This document shows positions 16,248 to 25,027 of a stretch of 64,000 bases of DNA, piece by piece. Under the pieces are notes generated by a model. It was given only the letters and a program-made list of their open reading frames with translations, did not search any database and was not told the DNA's origin. This DNA comes from Amycolatopsis thermalba (GTDB lineage Bacteria > Actinomycetota > Actinomycetes > Mycobacteriales > Pseudonocardiaceae), in contig NZ_PQHW01000001.1 in assembly GCF_003385215.1 (NCBI RefSeq), positions 146,910 through 210,909 on the forward strand, written 5' to 3'. Each line of letters begins with the position of its first letter. The stretch's first letter is position 1. Position numbers and translations under genes: made by a program.

Positions 16248-17875
16248 CACCGCTCCCCCGCGTGATCGCGCTCGCGAAGCTTGTAGCGCTGCAGCTTTCC
16301 GGTGTTGCTGCGCGGAAGATCGGAGACGAACTCGACCGCGCGCGGGTACTTGTACGGCGCGATCCGCGCCTTCACGAAGTTCTGCAACTCGGACACCAGG
16401 GCCTGGTCCGCCTCGACGCCGGGTGACGGGACGACGAAGGCCTTGACGAGCTGGCCGCGTTCGGGGTCGGGCACGCCGACCACACCGCACTCGAGGACGG
16501 CCTCGTGCGCGAGCAGGGCCTCCTCGACCTCCGGCCCGGCGATGTTGTAGCCGGAGGAGACGATCATGTCGTCGTTGCGGGCCACGAAGTAGAGGTAGCC
16601 GTCCTCGTCGGCGACGAAGGTGTCGCCGGTGATGTTCCAGCCGTCCTGGACGTAGGCGGCCTGGCGGTCGTCGGCCAGGTACCGGCAGCCGGTCGGCCCC
16701 TTCACCGCCAGCCGCCCCGGCGTCCCCGGCGGCAGCGGCTTGCCGTCTTCGCCGAGCACGGCCGCCCGGTATCCGGGCACGGCGCGGCCGGTGGCGCCGG
16801 GCCGGATGTCGTCGTCGGCGGCGGAGACGAAGATGTGCAGCATCTCGGTCGCGCCGATGCCGTCGATCAGGCGCAGGCCGGTCGCCTTGTGCACCGCGTG
16901 CCACGTCGCCTCCGGCAGGTGCTCCCCCGCCGACACCGCCCGCCGCAGCTTGCCCAGCGCGCGGACCCGGTTCGAGCGGAGCATGGCGCGGTAGGCGGTG
17001 GGGGCGGTGAAGCACACGGAGACGTCGTGGGCCTCGATGGCGTCGGCGAGTTCGTCGGGGGTCGCCTTTTCTATCAGGAGCGTGGCCGCGCCGGCGCGCA
17101 GCGGGAACACCAGCAGGCCGCCGAGACCGAAGGTGAACGCCAGCGGCGGGGTGCCGGTGAAGACGTCGTCCGGGCGCGGCCGCAGGACGTGCCGGGAGAA
17201 GGTGTCGGTGATCGCCAGGACGTCCCGGTGGAAGTGCATGGTCGCCTTCGGCCGCCCCGTGGTGCCCGACGTGAACGCCAGCAGCGCGACGTCGTCGGCC
17301 GCGGTGTCGACCGCGGTGAACCCGCCCGGCGCCGCCCGCGCGCGGGCCATCAGGTCGTCCGGATCGCCTCCGCCGTACCGGACCACCGGCGCGCCGGCCA
17401 GGTCGGCCGCCACGAGTTCGCCGTCGAACCGCGCGTCGCACAGCGCGAGGTTGACCGCGGCGATCCGCGCGATCGCGGTCAGCTCACCGGCCCGCAGCAG
17501 GGGCATCGTCGCCACCGCGACGGCGCCGGCCTTCATCACCGCGAGCCAGCAGGCCGCCAGCGCCGGGGTGTTCGGGCCGCGCAGCAGGACCCGCTGCCCG
17601 GGAACCACGCCGAGCTGTTCGGTGAGCACCCAGGCGAGGCGATCGACCCGGTCCCGCAACTGGCCGTAGGTCCAGGTTTCGCCGTCCGGGGTGAGCAGGC
17701 ACGGGCGGTCCGGCCCGAGCCGCTCGACGACCGCGTCGAGGAGTTCGACGCCGCAGTTGAGCCGCGGCGGATACCGCAGCTCGGGCAGTTCCTCCAGGAA
17801 CTCCGGCCAGGAGTGCCGGGGCGGCAGGTTGTCCCGGCAGAACGTGTCGGCGTGCGCGGAACCCGGGAAGGTCAT
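16247..17875 (-). CDS. Aryl-CoA ligase, benzoate/2-aminobenzoate-CoA ligase type
   Basis: 542 residues of the ANL superfamily, benzoate-CoA ligase subfamily. The P-loop [34 protein letters not shown], and C-terminal hinge and Lys motif ([20 protein letters not shown]) are present. It should activate an aromatic acid with ATP and CoA. Because the next gene uses an aryl-CoA, anthranilate (or salicylate) is the probable substrate. It is first in a two-gene operon with translational coupling. A -35 TTGACT lies inside a TGAC-N4-GTCA palindrome upstream. Confidence 0.85.
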   Translation of the reverse strand: MTFPGSAHADTFCRDNLPPRHSWPEFLEELPELRYPPRLNCGVELLDAVVERLGPDRPCLLTPDGETWTYGQLRDRVDRLAWVLTEQLGVVPGQRVLLRGPNTPALAACWLAVMKAGAVAVATMPLLRAGELTAIARIAAVNLALCDARFDGELVAADLAGAPVVRYGGGDPDDLMARARAAPGGFTAVDTAADDVALLAFTSGTTGRPKATMHFHRDVLAITDTFSRHVLRPRPDDVFTGTPPLAFTFGLGGLLVFPLRAGAATLLIEKATPDELADAIEAHDVSVCFTAPTAYRAMLRSNRVRALGKLRRAVSAGEHLPEATWHAVHKATGLRLIDGIGATEMLHIFVSAADDDIRPGATGRAVPGYRAAVLGEDGKPLPPGTPGRLAVKGPTGCRYLADDRQAAYVQDGWNITGDTFVADEDGYLYFVARNDDMIVSSGYNIAGPEVEEALLAHEAVLECGVVGVPDPERGQLVKAFVVPSPGVEADQALVSELQNFVKARIAPYKYPRAVEFVSDLPRSNTGKLQRYKLRERDHAGER

Positions 17876-17880
17876 GCCCC

Positions 17881-17909
17881 AATCATTCTCTTTTCGTGAC
17901 GGTAGTCAA
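17881..17909 (-). promoter_or_regulatory. Ligase promoter with TGAC-N4-GTCA operator
   Basis: On the minus strand, -35 TTGACT (17909-17904) is followed after 17 bases by a weak -10 ATGATT (17886-17881), just upstream of the ligase ATG. The -35 is embedded in TGACGGTAGTCA (17897-17908), a TGAC-N4-GTCA palindrome. The same arrangement occurs at the acyl-CoA dehydrogenase promoter (22369-22380), suggesting one shared repressor, probably the adjacent PaaX-type protein. Confidence 0.6.
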
Positions 17910-17969
17910 GACAGCGATAGAAATGATGGAGCCGGGGACGCCACCGCGCGGCGGGTTAGAGTGACTGCC

Positions 17970-18809
17970 GTGGCCACCGGTGCGGACGAGAACAACGGGC
18001 GTGGGCAGCAGCCGCGGGCGCTGATCGTCACCGTCTACGGTCTCTACGCCCGGGAGGCGGGCGGCTGGATGAGCGTCGCCGCGCTGATCCAGCTGCTGGC
18101 GCACTGCGGGGTGGACGAGCCGGCCGTGCGGTCCGCGGTCTTCCGGCTCAAGCGGCGCGGGCTGCTGACGGCGGCGAAGGTCGGCGGGGCCGCCGGGTAC
18201 GAACTGTCCGCCACCGCCCGCGAGATCCTCGACGAGGGCGACCGCCGCATCTTCGAGCGCCGCCGGGCCGATGCCGGCGAGGGCTGGCTGATGGCGGTGT
18301 TCAGCGTGCCGGAGTCCGAACGCGACAAACGGCACCAGCTGCGCTCCCGGCTGTCCTGGCTCGGGTTCGGCACGGTGTCGTCGGGGGTGTGGATCGCCCC
18401 GGCGCACCTGCTCGGCGAGACGCGGGAGGCGCTCCTGCGCCAGGGCCTGGATCCCTACGTCGAGCTGTTCCACGCCGACCACCTGGGTTTCGCCGCGACC
18501 GCGGAGCGGGTGCGGGACTGGTGGGACCTCCAGCGCCTGCACGAGCTGTACGACACGTTCCTGGGCCGCCACGAGCCGGTGCTCGCGCGCTACCGGCGAC
18601 GGCGCCGCATCGACGGCGCGGAAGCGTTCGCCGACTACGTCCACGCGCTCACCGACTGGCGGCGGCTGCCCTACCTCGAACCCGGGCTCCCCCTGGAGGT
18701 GCTCCCGGCCGGCTGGATCGGCCTCCGCGCGGCGGAGGTGTTCTTCGAGCTACGGCGCCGGCTCGCCGGGCCCGCGCACGGGCACGTCGAACCCCTGCTC
18801 GCGCGGTAG
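17970..18809 (+). CDS. PaaX-family transcriptional repressor
   Basis: 279 residues. N-terminal PaaX winged helix (PRALIVTVYGLYAREAGGWM; VRSAVFRLKRRGLLTAAKVG), central Cas2-like domain (GWLMAVFSVPESERDKRHQL; LSWLGFGTVSSGVWIAP) and C-terminal PaaX domain (DFADYVHALTDWRRLPYLEP-like region). PaaX repressors sense aryl-CoA thioesters. Here the gene diverges from the aryl-CoA ligase, so an aryl-CoA effector is likely. A TAGAGT -10 at 17957-17962 puts the transcript start at the GTG itself, i.e. a leaderless mRNA; GTG 17961 is an alternative. Confidence 0.87.
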   Translation: MATGADENNGRGQQPRALIVTVYGLYAREAGGWMSVAALIQLLAHCGVDEPAVRSAVFRLKRRGLLTAAKVGGAAGYELSATAREILDEGDRRIFERRRADAGEGWLMAVFSVPESERDKRHQLRSRLSWLGFGTVSSGVWIAPAHLLGETREALLRQGLDPYVELFHADHLGFAATAERVRDWWDLQRLHELYDTFLGRHEPVLARYRRRRRIDGAEAFADYVHALTDWRRLPYLEPGLPLEVLPAGWIGLRAAEVFFELRRRLAGPAHGHVEPLLAR

Positions 18810-19022
18810 TCAAGCCACGCCGGGACCAGGCGCTGCCGTCCCGCGGTCCCAGCGGGCGCGGGACTCGATCACGGTGTGGCGGTGCTCCGCCGCCCAGTCG
18901 GCGACGGCTTTCAGCACGAACGTGAGGCTGTGGCCGGTGGGAGTCAGCGCGTACTCGACGCGGGCCGGCACCGTCCATGTGTCGCCGATGCGGTCCAGGA
19001 CCTCCCGGACGTCGCAGGCCAT
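18810..19022 (-). pseudogene. HxlR-family regulator with internal deletion
   Basis: The frame reads CDVREVLDRIGDTWTV joined directly to PARVEYALTPTGHSLTFVLK and then ADWAAEHRHTVIESRARWD. Both halves are typical of HxlR proteins, but the 50-55 residues between them, containing most of the winged helix and recognition helix, are missing in frame. The N-terminus is also cut. Without the DNA-binding core it cannot be a working repressor. It sits in a scar next to IS5-like and VOC fragments. Confidence 0.75.
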
Positions 19023-19097
19023 CGGGATACGCCGGCCGTACGGACTGGACGATCCTGCGCAACGGCATCCACGGCTGCCACGCCGCTGCCGGGCGGC

Positions 19098-19172
19098 GAT
19101 GCAGGCCAGGTGCAGTCCGGTCGACAGGCCACCCCGGGAACGTCCCAGAGCGTGCTCAGCAGGCTCGGAGCC
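19098..19172 (-). mobile_element. IS5-family transposase remnant
   Basis: The minus strand encodes EHALGRSRGGLSTGLHLAC. This matches the conserved GRSRGGLTTKIHLA block of IS5-family transposases (around the first catalytic Asp), but no rest of the transposase, no stop-to-start continuity and no terminal repeats are visible. Interpreted as a short relic of an insertion that helped shape the scar. Confidence 0.55.
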
Positions 19173-19174
19173 GA

Positions 19175-19218
19175 AGTCCTGGCTCGAAGCGGTGTTCCCG
19201 CTGCTTGGCGAAGCCCAG
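19175..19218 (-). pseudogene. VOC-gene fragment duplicated from a homologue of the 8.4-kb gene
   Basis: The minus strand encodes LGFAKQREHRFEPGL, then runs to a stop. It matches 41 of 44 bases of the VOC gene at 8478-8521 (LGFAKQWEHRFEPGL). No other part of a VOC domain is present. It abuts the IS5-like piece on one side and the RidA gene's stop on the other. Confidence 0.7.
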
Positions 19219-19222
19219 GTGG

Positions 19223-19611
19223 TCACACCACGGCGAACCCCTGCACCTCGACCAGCGCCTCGGCATCCCACAGCCGGGCCACGCCGATGCCCGCCATCGC
19301 CGGGTAGTCCCGGCCGGCCAGGCGTCGCCACACCCGGCCGATCTCCCCGGCGTGGGCCCGGTAGTCGTCCATGTCGGTGACGTACACGGTCAGGCTCGCC
19401 AGCTGCCCCGGCTCGCCGCCCGCCGCCCGCAGCGCGGTGAGCAGGTTGGACAGGGCCTGCTCGAACTGCGCCACGATGTCCCCGCCGACGATCCGTCCAC
19501 TTCGGTCCAACGCGGTCTGCCCGGCCAGGAAGACCGTCGTCCCGGTGCCGACGACCGCGTGCGAGAAACCCCGTGGCGGCGCCAGTTCCGGCGGGTTGAC
19601 GCGTTCGACGC

Positions 19612-19615
<4 letters not shown>
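19223..19615 (-). CDS. RidA/YjgF-family enamine/imine deaminase
   Basis: 130 residues: FSHAVVGTGTTVFLAGQTAL, DIVAQFEQALSNLLTALRAA, SLTVYVTDMDDYRAH, and C-terminal ALVEVQGFAVV. RidA proteins hydrolyse reactive enamines/imines to ketones plus ammonium. In a 2-aminobenzoyl-CoA pathway the non-aromatic amino intermediate is an enamine, which gives this gene a natural role (inference). Start GTG 19615 has GGAGG upstream and overlaps the SDR stop (GTGA). It is last in the four-gene operon. Confidence 0.85.
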
Positions 19616-20360
<745 letters not shown>

Positions 20361-20364
<4 letters not shown>

Positions 20365-21191
20365 CGGCCCTCCCAGCGCGGGGCGCGGCGTTCGGTGAAC
20401 GCGGCGTGGAACTCGGCGTGGTCGCGCGTGGTCATGAGCAGGGCCTGGGTCATCGCGTCCAGTTCCATCGACGCCGGCATGGACATGTCCAGTTCGGCCG
20501 TGAGCAACGACTTCGTCTGCGCGAGCGCGAGCGTCGGGCCGTCGGCGAGCCGGCGGGCCAGGTCGGCGACCGCGGTGTCCAGCTCGTCGTCGGCCACCAG
20601 CCGCGACACCAGGCCGTACCGGCCGGCGGTCTCGGCGTCGATCGTGTCGCCGAGCATCAGCAGCTCGGTGGCCCGCCCGAGCCCGACCACGCGCGGCAGC
20701 AGGTACGCCGCGCCCATGTCCCCGCCGGACAGGCCCACCTTGGTGAACAGGAAGGCGAAGCGCCCGGACCGGCTCACGATCCGGAAGTCCGACGCCAGCG
20801 CCACCACCGCGCCCGCGCCGGCCGCGATGCCGTGGATGGCGGTGATGATCGGGATCGGGCACTCCCGCATCGCCCGGATGACCGCGCCGGTCATCTTCGT
20901 GAACCGCATGAGGTCGCGCGGCTCCATCCGGATCAGCTCGCCGATGATCTCGTCGACGTCGCCACCGCCGCAGAACCCCTTGCCCTCGCCGCGGATGACC
21001 AGCGCGCGCACGTCCTGGTGGTGCGGCAGCTCGGCGAGCAGGTCGCGCAGGTCGGCGTAGCTTTCGAAGGTCAGCGGGTTGAGTTTTTCCGGCCGGTCCA
21101 GGGTCACGGTGGCCACGCCGCCGTCCTTGGCGAACCGGAAGTGCCGCCAGTGCTCGGTCAGCCGCGGGGAGGCGTGGAAGCGGTAGGTCAT
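20361..21191 (-). CDS. Enoyl-CoA hydratase/isomerase family protein
   Basis: 276 residues, crotonase fold: ATVTLDRPEKLNPLTFESYA, oxyanion-hole residues in IRGEGKGFCGGGDVDEI and HGIAAGAGAVVALASDFRI, and FLFTKVGLSGGDMGAAYLLP. It likely hydrates a cyclic or ring-opened enoyl-CoA intermediate, or performs hydrolytic ring opening. It overlaps its neighbours by 4 bases on both sides (ATGA, TTGA), so the operon is tightly coupled. Confidence 0.85.
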
Positions 21192-22324
21192 CGGGTGTAC
21201 TCCCTGCCGATCAGGTTGCGGGCGATGAGGGAACGCTGGACTTCGGAGGCGCCTTCGTAGATGCGCAGCGCCCGCACGTCGCGGTAGAGGTGTTCCAGCG
21301 GATGTCCCCGCCGCAGGGCCGCCGCGCCGTGCAGCTGGACGCACCCGTCGACGATCCGCTGCGCGGCTTCGGTGGCGTACAGCTTCGCCATCGCCGACCG
21401 CCGCGGCTGCTCGTCCGGTCCGGCGCCGTCGTCGTAGGCCGCGGCCGCGGCGTAGACGAGCAGCCGGGCCGCCTCCAGCTCCGTCGCCATCTCGGCGACG
21501 CGGTGCGCCACGGACTGCTGGTTCGCCAGCGGCGCCCCGTACACCCGGCGTTCCCGGACGTGGGTCAGCGTCGCGTCGAGCGCGGCCTGGGCCATCCCGA
21601 CCGCGAAGGCGCCGACGCTGGGCCGGAACAGGTCCAGCGTGCGCATGGCGACGGTGAACCCGCGGTGGACCTCGCCCAGCACCGCGCCCGCGCCGACCCG
21701 CACCCCGTCGAACACCAGGCGGCCGATCGGGTGCGGGGACAGCATGTCGAGCGGTTCCCCGGACAACCCCGGGCTCGTCCCCGGGACGGCGAACGCGGTG
21801 ACGCCGCGCGCGCCGGCGTCGGGCGTGGTGCGCGCGAAGACGGTGTAGATGTCGGCGTCGGGGGCGTTGGAGATCCACAGCTTCTCGCCGGTCAGCACCC
21901 AGCCGTCGCCGTCGCGTTCGGCGCGCAGCTGAAGCGCCGCGGCGTCCGATCCGGCGCCCGCCTCGGTCAGGGCGAACGCGGCGACCGCCTCCCCGGAGAT
22001 CACCGCGGGGATCCAGCGGCTGACCAGTTCGGGTGAGCCGGACTGCAGGATCGGGTAGCTGCCCAGCCCCTGCAGCGCGAGCGCGGTCTCCGCCTCGGTG
22101 CGGATCTGGGCGATCGTCTCGCGCAGCAGGCACAACCGCAGGGCCGCGGCACCGGACGGCGGGTCGCCCGGCCCGAACAGGCCCCGCAGCAGGCCGCGCT
22201 CCCCCAGGGCCTGCACCAGGGCGCGGTCCACCCGGCCGGGCACTGGCGCGGGAAGCCCACTCGCGGCTTCGCGCACCCAGCGCACGTACTCACGCTGCTC
22301 GCCACTGAGCCGGAATCCGCTCAC
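21188..22324 (-). CDS. Acyl-CoA dehydrogenase
   Basis: 378 residues. FAD/substrate motifs AFALTEAGAGSDAAALQLRA and EKLWISNAPDADIYTVFA, C-terminal helical domain with LHGAAALRRGHPLEHLYRDV and RALRIYEGASEVQRSLIARN, as in short/medium-chain acyl-CoA dehydrogenases. The catalytic Glu is in YEGASEV. First gene of the operon ACAD-ECH-SDR-RidA. GTG 22324 has AAGGGAG upstream and a strong promoter at 22354-22381. Confidence 0.87.
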   Translation of the reverse strand: MSGFRLSGEQREYVRWVREAASGLPAPVPGRVDRALVQALGERGLLRGLFGPGDPPSGAAALRLCLLRETIAQIRTEAETALALQGLGSYPILQSGSPELVSRWIPAVISGEAVAAFALTEAGAGSDAAALQLRAERDGDGWVLTGEKLWISNAPDADIYTVFARTTPDAGARGVTAFAVPGTSPGLSGEPLDMLSPHPIGRLVFDGVRVGAGAVLGEVHRGFTVAMRTLDLFRPSVGAFAVGMAQAALDATLTHVRERRVYGAPLANQQSVAHRVAEMATELEAARLLVYAAAAAYDDGAGPDEQPRRSAMAKLYATEAAQRIVDGCVQLHGAAALRRGHPLEHLYRDVRALRIYEGASEVQRSLIARNLIGREYTR

Positions 22325-22353
22325 CCGGAACTCCCTTCGCGGACGTCAGAGCC

Positions 22354-22381
22354 AGAATATCGCAGCGATGACGCTCGTCAA
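22354..22381 (-). promoter_or_regulatory. Promoter of acyl-CoA dehydrogenase operon with TGAC-N4-GTCA operator
   Basis: Minus strand: -35 TTGACG (22381-22376), 16-base spacer, -10 TATTCT (22359-22354), a near-consensus sigma-70-type promoter 30 bases before the GTG. The palindrome TGACGCTCGTCA (22369-22380) overlaps the -35 exactly as in the ligase promoter at 17897-17908. It probably receives the same PaaX-type repressor. Confidence 0.65.
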
Positions 22382-22559
22382 GGAACCGAAATGAACGCGC
22401 CGGGGTGCCGGACGGCTGCGCAGGCCGCCGCGGCGTGGGCCAAGCCGGTCGGGGCCGGTGGTCGCGCGTCCTGGTGTCGCTCCAGGCGCCCCGGAGTCAT
22501 GAGTTCCGGGTAGCCGCCGGGCCCGCGCGCTGTGCCGTGCGGATGCTCTCCCGGTCGAG

Positions 22560-22655
22560 CTGCGGACCCCGCCGCGACGGTGCACGGATGCGTACCCCTG
22601 GCAGGAGTCGAACGCGCGGCTCCCTCACCATGACGTCACGGTTGGGAGCACGCAC
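22560..22655 (-). other. tRNA-like fragments in a 400-base non-coding gap
   Basis: The minus strand contains a tRNA-3'-end-like block GTTCGACTCCTGCCAGGGGT, then about 30 bases later a 5'-half-like block with acceptor/D-arm look (GGGTCCGCAGCTCGACCGGG followed by AGAGCA). Neither can be folded into a complete tRNA: T-stem and anticodon arms do not pair. Upstream is a long hairpin around ACCGTGACGTCATGGT. This may be tRNA pseudogene debris or an old integration site. No protein gene is credible in 22325-22724. Confidence 0.35.
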
Positions 22656-22724
22656 GCGAGCGTGACCGCGGCGGCCGGCGGGCCCGCGCCTCGCGCTTGA
22701 CCGCAACGGCGACGCTTTCAGACA

Positions 22725-23618
22725 TCACAGGACGATGACCCGGCGCCCGCGCGTGTGGCCGGCTTGGCTGTCGGCGTGGGCGGCCGCGGCTTCCGTCAGC
22801 GCGTAGGTCTTCTCGACCGGCAGGCGCAGCTTCCCCGCCGCGATGAGGCCGGCAACCTCGTCGAGCGCGTCCTGCACGCTCCCGGCCGTTCCGGAGAACC
22901 GGGCACCGTGCTCGGGCGCGCTGAGGTCGGCGATGGAGACCACCCGCCGGGGGTCCCCGGTCAGCTCGACGAGCTCGCGGATCACCCCGGAGCCGGCCAG
23001 GTCGAGAGCGGCGTCGACCTCGCCGAGCTGTCGCACCCGCCCGACCCAGCCGTCGCCGTAGGTGGTGGCGAGCGCGCCCAGGCTGCGCACGTAGTCCTGA
23101 TTGGACGGCCCGGCGGTGCCGATGACGGTGATGCCACGCTCCCGGGCGATCTGCAACACCACCGATCCGACTCCCCCGGCCGCGCCGCTCACCAGCAGCG
23201 TCTGCCCAGGCTCCACCCCGGCCAGCCCGATGATGCGCAGCGCGGACTCCACCACCGAGGCGTAGCCGGCCGCCTCCGGAAACGTCAGGCCCCCGGGCAT
23301 CGGAGCCCACGCGGACAGCACCGCGAACTCCGCATAGGTGTCCGACCCTTCGCCCAACACAGGGTCCCCGATCTCGACCCCGGCCACGCCCGCACCTATC
23401 TCGTCCACCACCCCCGACGCGTCGAGCCCCACCCCGGAAGGCAACGCGATCGGGCGCGAGTCCCGGAACTGGCCCTCGCGCACCCTCCAGTCGTGGGCGT
23501 TCACACCGGCGGCCCGCACCGCGATGCGCACCTGACCAGGCCCCGCGTGCGGCTCCTCGGCGTCGACGAGCTGCAGGACTTCGGGACCGCCGTACTCGGC
23601 GAAGACCACCTTCTTCAT
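22725..23618 (-). CDS. NADP-dependent quinone oxidoreductase-like MDR protein
   Basis: 297 residues, zinc-free medium-chain dehydrogenase/reductase: MKKVVFAEYGGPEVLQLVDA, VRAAGVNAHDWRVREGQF, Rossmann motif LVSGAAGGVGSVVLQIARER, and short C-terminus AAAHADSQAGHTRGRRVIVL. It reduces quinones or enals with NADPH. ATG 23618 gives the family start; no strong ribosome site is seen. It diverges from a TetR gene across a CTAACGGTTAG operator, a standard redox/xenobiotic response pair. Confidence 0.85.
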   Translation of the reverse strand: MKKVVFAEYGGPEVLQLVDAEEPHAGPGQVRIAVRAAGVNAHDWRVREGQFRDSRPIALPSGVGLDASGVVDEIGAGVAGVEIGDPVLGEGSDTYAEFAVLSAWAPMPGGLTFPEAAGYASVVESALRIIGLAGVEPGQTLLVSGAAGGVGSVVLQIARERGITVIGTAGPSNQDYVRSLGALATTYGDGWVGRVRQLGEVDAALDLAGSGVIRELVELTGDPRRVVSIADLSAPEHGARFSGTAGSVQDALDEVAGLIAAGKLRLPVEKTYALTEAAAAHADSQAGHTRGRRVIVL

Positions 23619-23634
23619 ACCGGCGACCGTAACA

Positions 23635-23645
23635 CTAACGGTTAG
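23635..23645. promoter_or_regulatory. TetR operator CTAACGGTTAG
   Basis: Perfect 5-bp inverted repeat (CTAAC-g-GTTAG) 17 bases upstream of the quinone reductase ATG and 44 bases upstream of the divergent TetR gene, in an AT-rich segment. The half-sites are shared with the palindrome at 2651-2660. Confidence 0.6.
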
Positions 23646-23688
23646 CATTTAACAACGGATAGGATTTTGCACCTGGTAGTGTCCACCC

Positions 23689-24309
23689 ATGGCAGAAGCG
23701 CCCCCAGGACGCCGTGAGCGCAAGAAGGCCGCGACCCGGCAGAAGATCGCCGACACCGCACTGCGGCTCTTCCTGGAGCGCGGGTACGACGCGGTGGGGA
23801 TCCGTGACGTCGCCGCTGCGGCCGATGTAGCCGTGACCACGGTCTTCGCCCACTTCGCGTCGAAAGAGGCCCTGGTCTTCGAGCGGGACGACGACTTCGA
23901 ACAGCGCCTCGTGCGAGCGGTGACACACCGCTCCCCGCAGGAGCCACTCATGCCGGCACTGCGCCGCGAGGTCCAGGCGCTGCTGCGGCACTGCACCGGC
24001 GACGGCGCCGGCCCGCTCTGGCGGATGATCGACGAGTCACCCGCGCTGCGGGACTACGAGAAGTCGATGCGGCTGCGTCACGCCGAGGCGCTGGCCGTGG
24101 CCATCGCCGCGGACCTCGGCCTGCCGCAGGTCACCATCGCCTGCCGGACCGTCGCGAGGTTCGTGGTGGACGCCTTCTCGCTCGGCCGCGAAGCCACCGA
24201 TCCGGAGGCTGCGGTGGACGAGATCTTCCCCATGATCGAGGCCGCCTGGGAGGTCGCGTGCCGGGCCGCGCAAGGAACTCCTCGATCACGTGCGGCGGGA
24301 CCGTGCTGA
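23689..24309 (+). CDS. TetR-family transcriptional regulator
   Basis: 206 residues. HTH: RQKIADTALRLFLERGYDAV, IRDVAAAADVAVTTVFAHFA, SKEALVFERDDDFEQRL. The C-terminal ligand domain (residues about 70-195) has the MftR/TetR-like layout without assignable effector. It is divergent from the quinone oxidoreductase and likely its repressor through the intergenic palindrome. Confidence 0.88.
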   Translation: MAEAPPGRRERKKAATRQKIADTALRLFLERGYDAVGIRDVAAAADVAVTTVFAHFASKEALVFERDDDFEQRLVRAVTHRSPQEPLMPALRREVQALLRHCTGDGAGPLWRMIDESPALRDYEKSMRLRHAEALAVAIAADLGLPQVTIACRTVARFVVDAFSLGREATDPEAAVDEIFPMIEAAWEVACRAAQGTPRSRAAGPC

Positions 24310-24324
24310 CCGGTGTGCCGCCGC

Positions 24325-24972
24325 TCAGGGCAGGTAGAGGTCCCGCGTCCCCGCGTCGACGGCCTCGACCGCGCCACCTGAGCGCTCCGCGAGCCACGCG
24401 CTGAACGCATCGCGGCCGGCCTCGGTGACGGCGACCGTCAGCGTGACGTCCGCCCCGTAGTCGGCACCCAGCAGCCGGTAGGGCGAGGTGCGCAGGTCGT
24501 GCTCGAAACGGCCGGCGAGGTCGTGCGGCACGGCGAGCAGCAGTTCGCGGTGCCGAACCCGGCGAAGCGTCCCGACGGCGTCCAGGGTTTCGGCCAGCGC
24601 ACCGGAGTACGCGCGGACCAGCCCGCCCGCGCCGAGCTTGGTCCCACCGAACCACCGCGACACGACGGCGACGACATCGGTCAGGTTGCGGCGCGCCAGC
24701 ACCTCGAGCATCGGAACGCCCGCCGTGCCGGAGGGTTCGCCGTCGTCGTTGCCGCGCACGGTCATCTCGCCGGTCTCCGGGTCGCCGATCCGGAGGGCCG
24801 TGCAGTGGTGGTTGGCGCCCGGCCCGGCCTTGCGCACCCGCGCGATCACCGCCGCGGCGGCCTCGGCGTCACCGGCGCGGGCAACGGTGCACCGGAACCG
24901 GGACCGCCTGATCTCGACCTCGTGCTCCCCATCACGGGCGATGACCCGGACCTCGCTCTTCGCTGACTTCAG
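24325..24972 (-). CDS. YigZ/IMPACT-family protein with no canonical start codon
   Basis: Conserved core HHCTALRIGDPETGEMTVRG, DDGEPSGTAGVPMLEVLA, VVAVVSRWFGGTKLGAGGLV and YSGALAETLDAV are clear YigZ/IMPACT motifs; the family is implicated in translation control and ribosome-linked roles. The first ordinary start, GTG 24849, would remove the conserved N-terminal strand. In-frame coding continues upstream (VRVIARDGEHEVEIRRSRFR) to a CTG at 24972 with no ATG, GTG or TTG. Either CTG is used or the start has been lost. A 174-aa protein from 24849 is the conservative alternative. Confidence 0.75.
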   Translation of the reverse strand: MKSAKSEVRVIARDGEHEVEIRRSRFRCTVARAGDAEAAAAVIARVRKAGPGANHHCTALRIGDPETGEMTVRGNDDGEPSGTAGVPMLEVLARRNLTDVVAVVSRWFGGTKLGAGGLVRAYSGALAETLDAVGTLRRVRHRELLLAVPHDLAGRFEHDLRTSPYRLLGADYGADVTLTVAVTEAGRDAFSAWLAERSGGAVEAVDAGTRDLYLP

Positions 24973-25027
24973 ATCACACCAACCTGGGAAGGACCGTTGC
25001 GGTCGAGCGCCTTCGCGACTGTCCTGA

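Noticed and set aside
13887..17441. Single 1184-residue protein joining ligase and monooxygenase regions
   Set aside because: The upstream 400 codons are a shadow frame of the CoA ligase; the enzyme starts at ATG 16247 with [12 protein letters not shown].
22560..22655. Intact tRNA gene
   Set aside because: D-arm and 3'-end-like blocks are in the wrong order and the T and anticodon stems do not pair.
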